From: Chloroflexota bacterium
GTDB taxonomy: Bacteria > Chloroflexota > Anaerolineae > Anaerolineales > UBA11858
Assembly (NCBI GenBank): GCA_030666985.1
Contig: DAOUWT010000107.1
Span: 1 to 8,013, forward strand
Direction of reading: 5' to 3'
DNA: 8,013 nucleotides
The position numbers and the translations under genes are program-made. The notes under the pieces are model-generated. The model was not told the DNA's origin. It ran no database searches and was given only the letters and a program-made list of their open reading frames with translations. Of this stretch, positions 6,437 to 8,013 are shown one piece after another (the stretch's first letter is position 1; every line of letters begins with the position of its first letter).

Positions 6437-7252
6437 ATGGATTCTGCAGGTGGATACGTTGAATATGCTTTTGTGGCTGATCTTTACGATCACGTGACTC
6501 CCTACCGCGAACGGCGGGACGTAGGTTTTTACGTGGAGGCCGCCAAAAACGCGGACGGTCCGGTTTTGGAGGTGGGGTGCGGCACCGGGCGCGTCCTCAT
6601 CCCCACCGCGCGGGCCGGGATTGAAATCGTCGGCTTGGATTTATCCCCCCACATGCTGAAAATATGCCGCGAACGTTTGGGCCAAGAACCCGTTGAGGTC
6701 CAGTCCCGGGCGCAACTGGTGCAGGATGATATGCGCACCTTCACGCTGGGCCGCACCTTCAAGCTGGCGACCACGCCCTTCCGCCCCTTCCAACATCTCA
6801 TCACCGTAGAAGACCAGATGGCCTGCCTGAAAAACATCCACCGCCATTTGGAGCCTGGGGGACGCCTGATTTTAGATATTTTCAACCCCTCTCTTGAGGC
6901 GTTAACCAGGGACAATGTAGGAGAAGAATTTGGCGATGAGCCGGAATTCACCATGCCCGATGGCCGGAAGGTTAACAGACGCCATAAAATTGTAGCCCGC
7001 GATCATTTTAAACAAATCAATCAGGTTGAGTTGATTTATTATGTGACTTATCCCGATGGACGCGAAGAGCGATTGGTACACGCTTTTGACATGCGCTATT
7101 TGTTTCGCTACGAGGCGGAACATTTACTCGCCCGCTGTGGATTTGAGTTTGAACACCTTTACGCAGGGTATGATAAAAGCCCCTACGGGTCACAATATCC
7201 CGGCGAATTGATTTACGTTGCTCGCAAGGGAGGTGCAAGGTCAATTTTTTGA
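6437..7252 (+). CDS. Class I SAM-dependent methyltransferase
   Basis: This is a Rossmann-fold methyltransferase of 271 residues from ATG6437. Its N-terminal part (YVEYAFVADLYDHVTPY) is typical of small-molecule-type class I enzymes. Motif I is VLEVGCGTGRVLIP, followed by the acidic end of strand 2 in IVGLDLS, then VQDDMRTF, the PFRPFQHL block, and HRHLEPGGRLILDIFNP. The C-terminal half carries DMRYLFRYEAEHLLARCGFE and ends in IYVARK plus a short tail. The substrate cannot be inferred. The frame is open 27 codons further upstream to GTG6356, but that part is octamer repeat and AAAGGAG points to ATG6437. Two TGA stops stand in tandem (7250-7255). The 5' half is GC-rich (41/60 at 6541-6600) and the 3' half much less so (26/60 at 7021-7080). 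A palindrome follows directly. Confidence 0.92.
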   Translation: MDSAGGYVEYAFVADLYDHVTPYRERRDVGFYVEAAKNADGPVLEVGCGTGRVLIPTARAGIEIVGLDLSPHMLKICRERLGQEPVEVQSRAQLVQDDMRTFTLGRTFKLATTPFRPFQHLITVEDQMACLKNIHRHLEPGGRLILDIFNPSLEALTRDNVGEEFGDEPEFTMPDGRKVNRRHKIVARDHFKQINQVELIYYVTYPDGREERLVHAFDMRYLFRYEAEHLLARCGFEFEHLYAGYDKSPYGSQYPGELIYVARKGGARSIF

Positions 7253-7259
7253 TGATCTA

Positions 7260-7296
7260 CCAGGCGCAGCGCACTTTAGAAGAGCGTTGCACCTGG
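7260..7296. repeat. 13-bp imperfect hairpin after the methyltransferase
   Basis: Arms 7260-7272 and 7284-7296 pair with 11 Watson-Crick pairs, one G-T and one mismatch around an 11-base loop. The GCGTTGCACCT arm matches the inner arms of the 937-1046 element, so it is probably a degenerate relative. No T-run follows, so it is not a classical intrinsic terminator. It may still stabilise the transcript 3' end. Confidence 0.65.
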
Positions 7297-7412
7297 CTGC
7301 CTCACTGCAACACGCCCCCGCCTGCGATTCCCCCCTCCCCCGGGTTTTGCTCCCCGTCCCCCCACGGACAAACCCATCCCCCATCCCCCGCTTCCCGCAC
7401 CGGCGATTCCTC
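7297..7412. other. C-rich intergenic DNA, no gene recognised
   Basis: The stretch is strongly pyrimidine-biased on the plus strand, with many runs of five or six C. GCGATTCC recurs (7324-7331 and 7403-7410). No ribosome binding site, recognised protein motif or RNA gene is seen. It merges into the heptamer array that follows. Confidence 0.5.
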
Positions 7413-7458
7413 CCCCAATATCTAATCTCCAATCCCCACTCCCCACTCCCCACTCCCC
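7413..7458. repeat. C-rich heptamer array (CCCCAAT to CCCCACT)
   Basis: Six in-phase 7-base units are CCCCAAT, ATCTAAT, CTCCAAT and CCCCACT three times, ending in CCCC. The units closely resemble the CCCCART type of cyanobacterial STRR repeats. On the minus strand the array is G-rich and starts within the stop codon of the gene remnant at 7458-7831. Confidence 0.85.
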
Positions 7459-7831
7459 TACATCTGCTCCTTCAGCCACTCCACGGCTCCAGAAACTTTG
7501 CGCCAATGGAGGAGGTTGAGCAAACTATAGCGAATGCCCTGGTTGTCATTGGGGTTCAAATGCAGCATGTCGCGGTAATGAGAGACGGCTTCTTTAGATG
7601 CACCCACGGGCCGCCTTATAAAATTCTGCCGCCAGGGCGATGAGGGTCTACTGGGATGCTGGGCGGGCTTTGAAGCATGTTGTTAAAAAGAGCTTCTTGT
7701 ATTTCTTCCGCAGTAGGCTCGAATTCGAAGACATTAAAGCCCTGAACAAAGCCATTGTTGAGATTGAAAACTAACATGCCATAAGGGTGATAAGCATCCT
7801 CGTCCGGAGAGCGAAAGGAATCACTCTTCAC
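7458..7831 (-). pseudogene. Remnant of a gene with a TPR-like C-terminus
   Basis: Three minus-strand pieces in different frames look like one decayed gene. The N-terminal piece (7831 down to 7616) reads MLVFNLNNGFVQGFNVF, then FEFEPTAEEIQEALF and IPVDPHRP, before a TAA. A middle piece (about 7638-7594) reads ALAAEFYKAARG. The C-terminal piece (about 7603-7458) reads SKEAVSHYRDMLHL, NPNDNQGIRYSLLNLL and WLKEQM, stop. The middle and C-terminal pieces together fit a tetratricopeptide repeat (small and aromatic residues in helix A, EAVSHYRDMLHLNPN in helix B and its turn). LNPNDNQGIRY recalls TPR proteins that are normally several hundred residues long, which implies a large internal deletion as well as two frame changes. 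The GTG opening the first piece lies in the GTTTCAC/TCTTCAC array and the final TAG abuts the CCCCACT array. I do not recognise the N-terminal piece. Confidence 0.6.
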
Positions 7832-7885
7832 GTTTCACTCTTCACGTTTCACTCTTCACTCTTCACGTTTCACCAGCGGTGAAGA
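7825..7885. repeat. Heptamer array TCTTCAC/GTTTCAC x7 with inverted cap
   Basis: Seven perfect 7-base units alternate (T, G, T, G, T, T, G by first base) over 7825-7873. They are followed by one inverted unit, GTGAAGA (7879-7885). TTCACC (7869-7874) and GGTGAA (7878-7883) form a perfect 6-bp stem around AGC. Its minus-strand reading provides the apparent GTG start of the remnant gene. Confidence 0.85.
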
Positions 7886-7978
7886 ATGAATACGGAAAAA
7901 AAAAGATTCTGATGGCTCAAAAGAAAGCTAGTCAATTTTCGTGAAAAAATAACGTAAAAGAGACACACCTCCCCCTTT
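7886..7978. other. A-rich intergenic DNA, no gene recognised
   Basis: The stretch contains a run of nine A residues (7896-7904) and several AAAA tracts. A possible frame from ATG7912 has only ten codons. Nothing here supports a gene, an RNA or a firm promoter. Confidence 0.5.
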
Positions 7979-8008
7979 CCCCCATTCTGGGGGCTTGATA
8001 AAAAAGCC
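7979..8008. repeat. G/C hairpin at the window edge
   Basis: CCCCCA (7979-7984) pairs with TGGGGG (7988-7993) around a TTC loop. An overlapping alternative stem is GGCTT (7992-7996) with AAGCC (8004-8008). A pyrimidine tract (about 7968-7983) precedes it. The form resembles the end of a small palindromic repeat continuing past the edge, or a terminator acting on a neighbouring gene. The available sequence cannot decide between them. Confidence 0.4.
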
Positions 8009-8013
8009 TCTAC

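Noticed and set aside
7260..7296. Intrinsic terminator
   Set aside because: The stem is good but no T-run follows on the plus strand and no clear one on the minus strand. It fits the palindromic repeat family better.
7218..7643. Plus-strand frame across the C-rich intergenic region
   Set aside because: The translation is Pro/Leu-rich low complexity that crosses a hairpin, a heptamer array and the antisense of the gene remnant. It has no supporting motif.
7906..7935. Minus-strand promoter TTGACT...CAGAAT for the remnant gene
   Set aside because: The spacing is 18 and the -10 matches only 4 of 6 in A-rich DNA. The downstream gene is broken, so nothing confirms it.
7912..7944. Tiny frame from ATG7912
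   Set aside because: It has only ten codons, no ribosome binding site and no similarity I recognise.

Overview
The window looks like ordinary chromosomal DNA from a bacterium with mixed GC content, most likely a Chloroflexota (Anaerolineae-type) organism. That placement is an inference from protein style (the MoeA variant, the many-helix GAF histidine kinase, the methyltransferase with its PFRPFQHL block) and from intergenic DNA full of short G-rich/C-rich tandem repeats. I could not test it by database search. No rRNA, tRNA, CRISPR array, transposase or phage gene is visible.

Layout: six plus-strand genes fill positions 1-7252. They are a TatD-family metal-dependent hydrolase (8-925, start uncertain because it lies at the window edge), a long-chain trans-polyprenyl diphosphate synthase (1068-2048), MoeA of molybdenum cofactor synthesis (2299-3531), a membrane-bound GAF sensor histidine kinase (3547-5817), type II 3-dehydroquinate dehydratase AroQ (5823-6263) and a class I SAM-dependent methyltransferase (real start probably 6437, end 7252). 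The last 760 bases hold a hairpin, C-rich repeat DNA, a minus-strand gene remnant in three frames (7458-7831) with a TPR-like C-terminus, another tandem array, and a G/C hairpin cut by the window edge.

moeA, the kinase and aroQ are spaced by 15 and 5 bases and are probably one transcript. Their functions (molybdenum cofactor, signalling, shikimate pathway) are not obviously linked. tatD and the prenyl synthase seem once to have overlapped by a 4-base ATGA/GTGA junction. That junction is now duplicated on both sides of a palindromic element.

The most unusual content lies between the genes. Four boundary regions carry short tandem repeats of strict 7- or 8-base period. At the two boundaries with paired arms, the arm just after the upstream stop codon is G-rich on the coding strand, the arm just before the next start is C-rich, and both arms share the same period: 7 at 2048-2287 and 8 at 6246-6419. 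In several cases the repeat supplies the last or first codons of a gene. I see no convincing new enzymatic or defence system. The repeats and the duplicated junction are what deserve follow-up.
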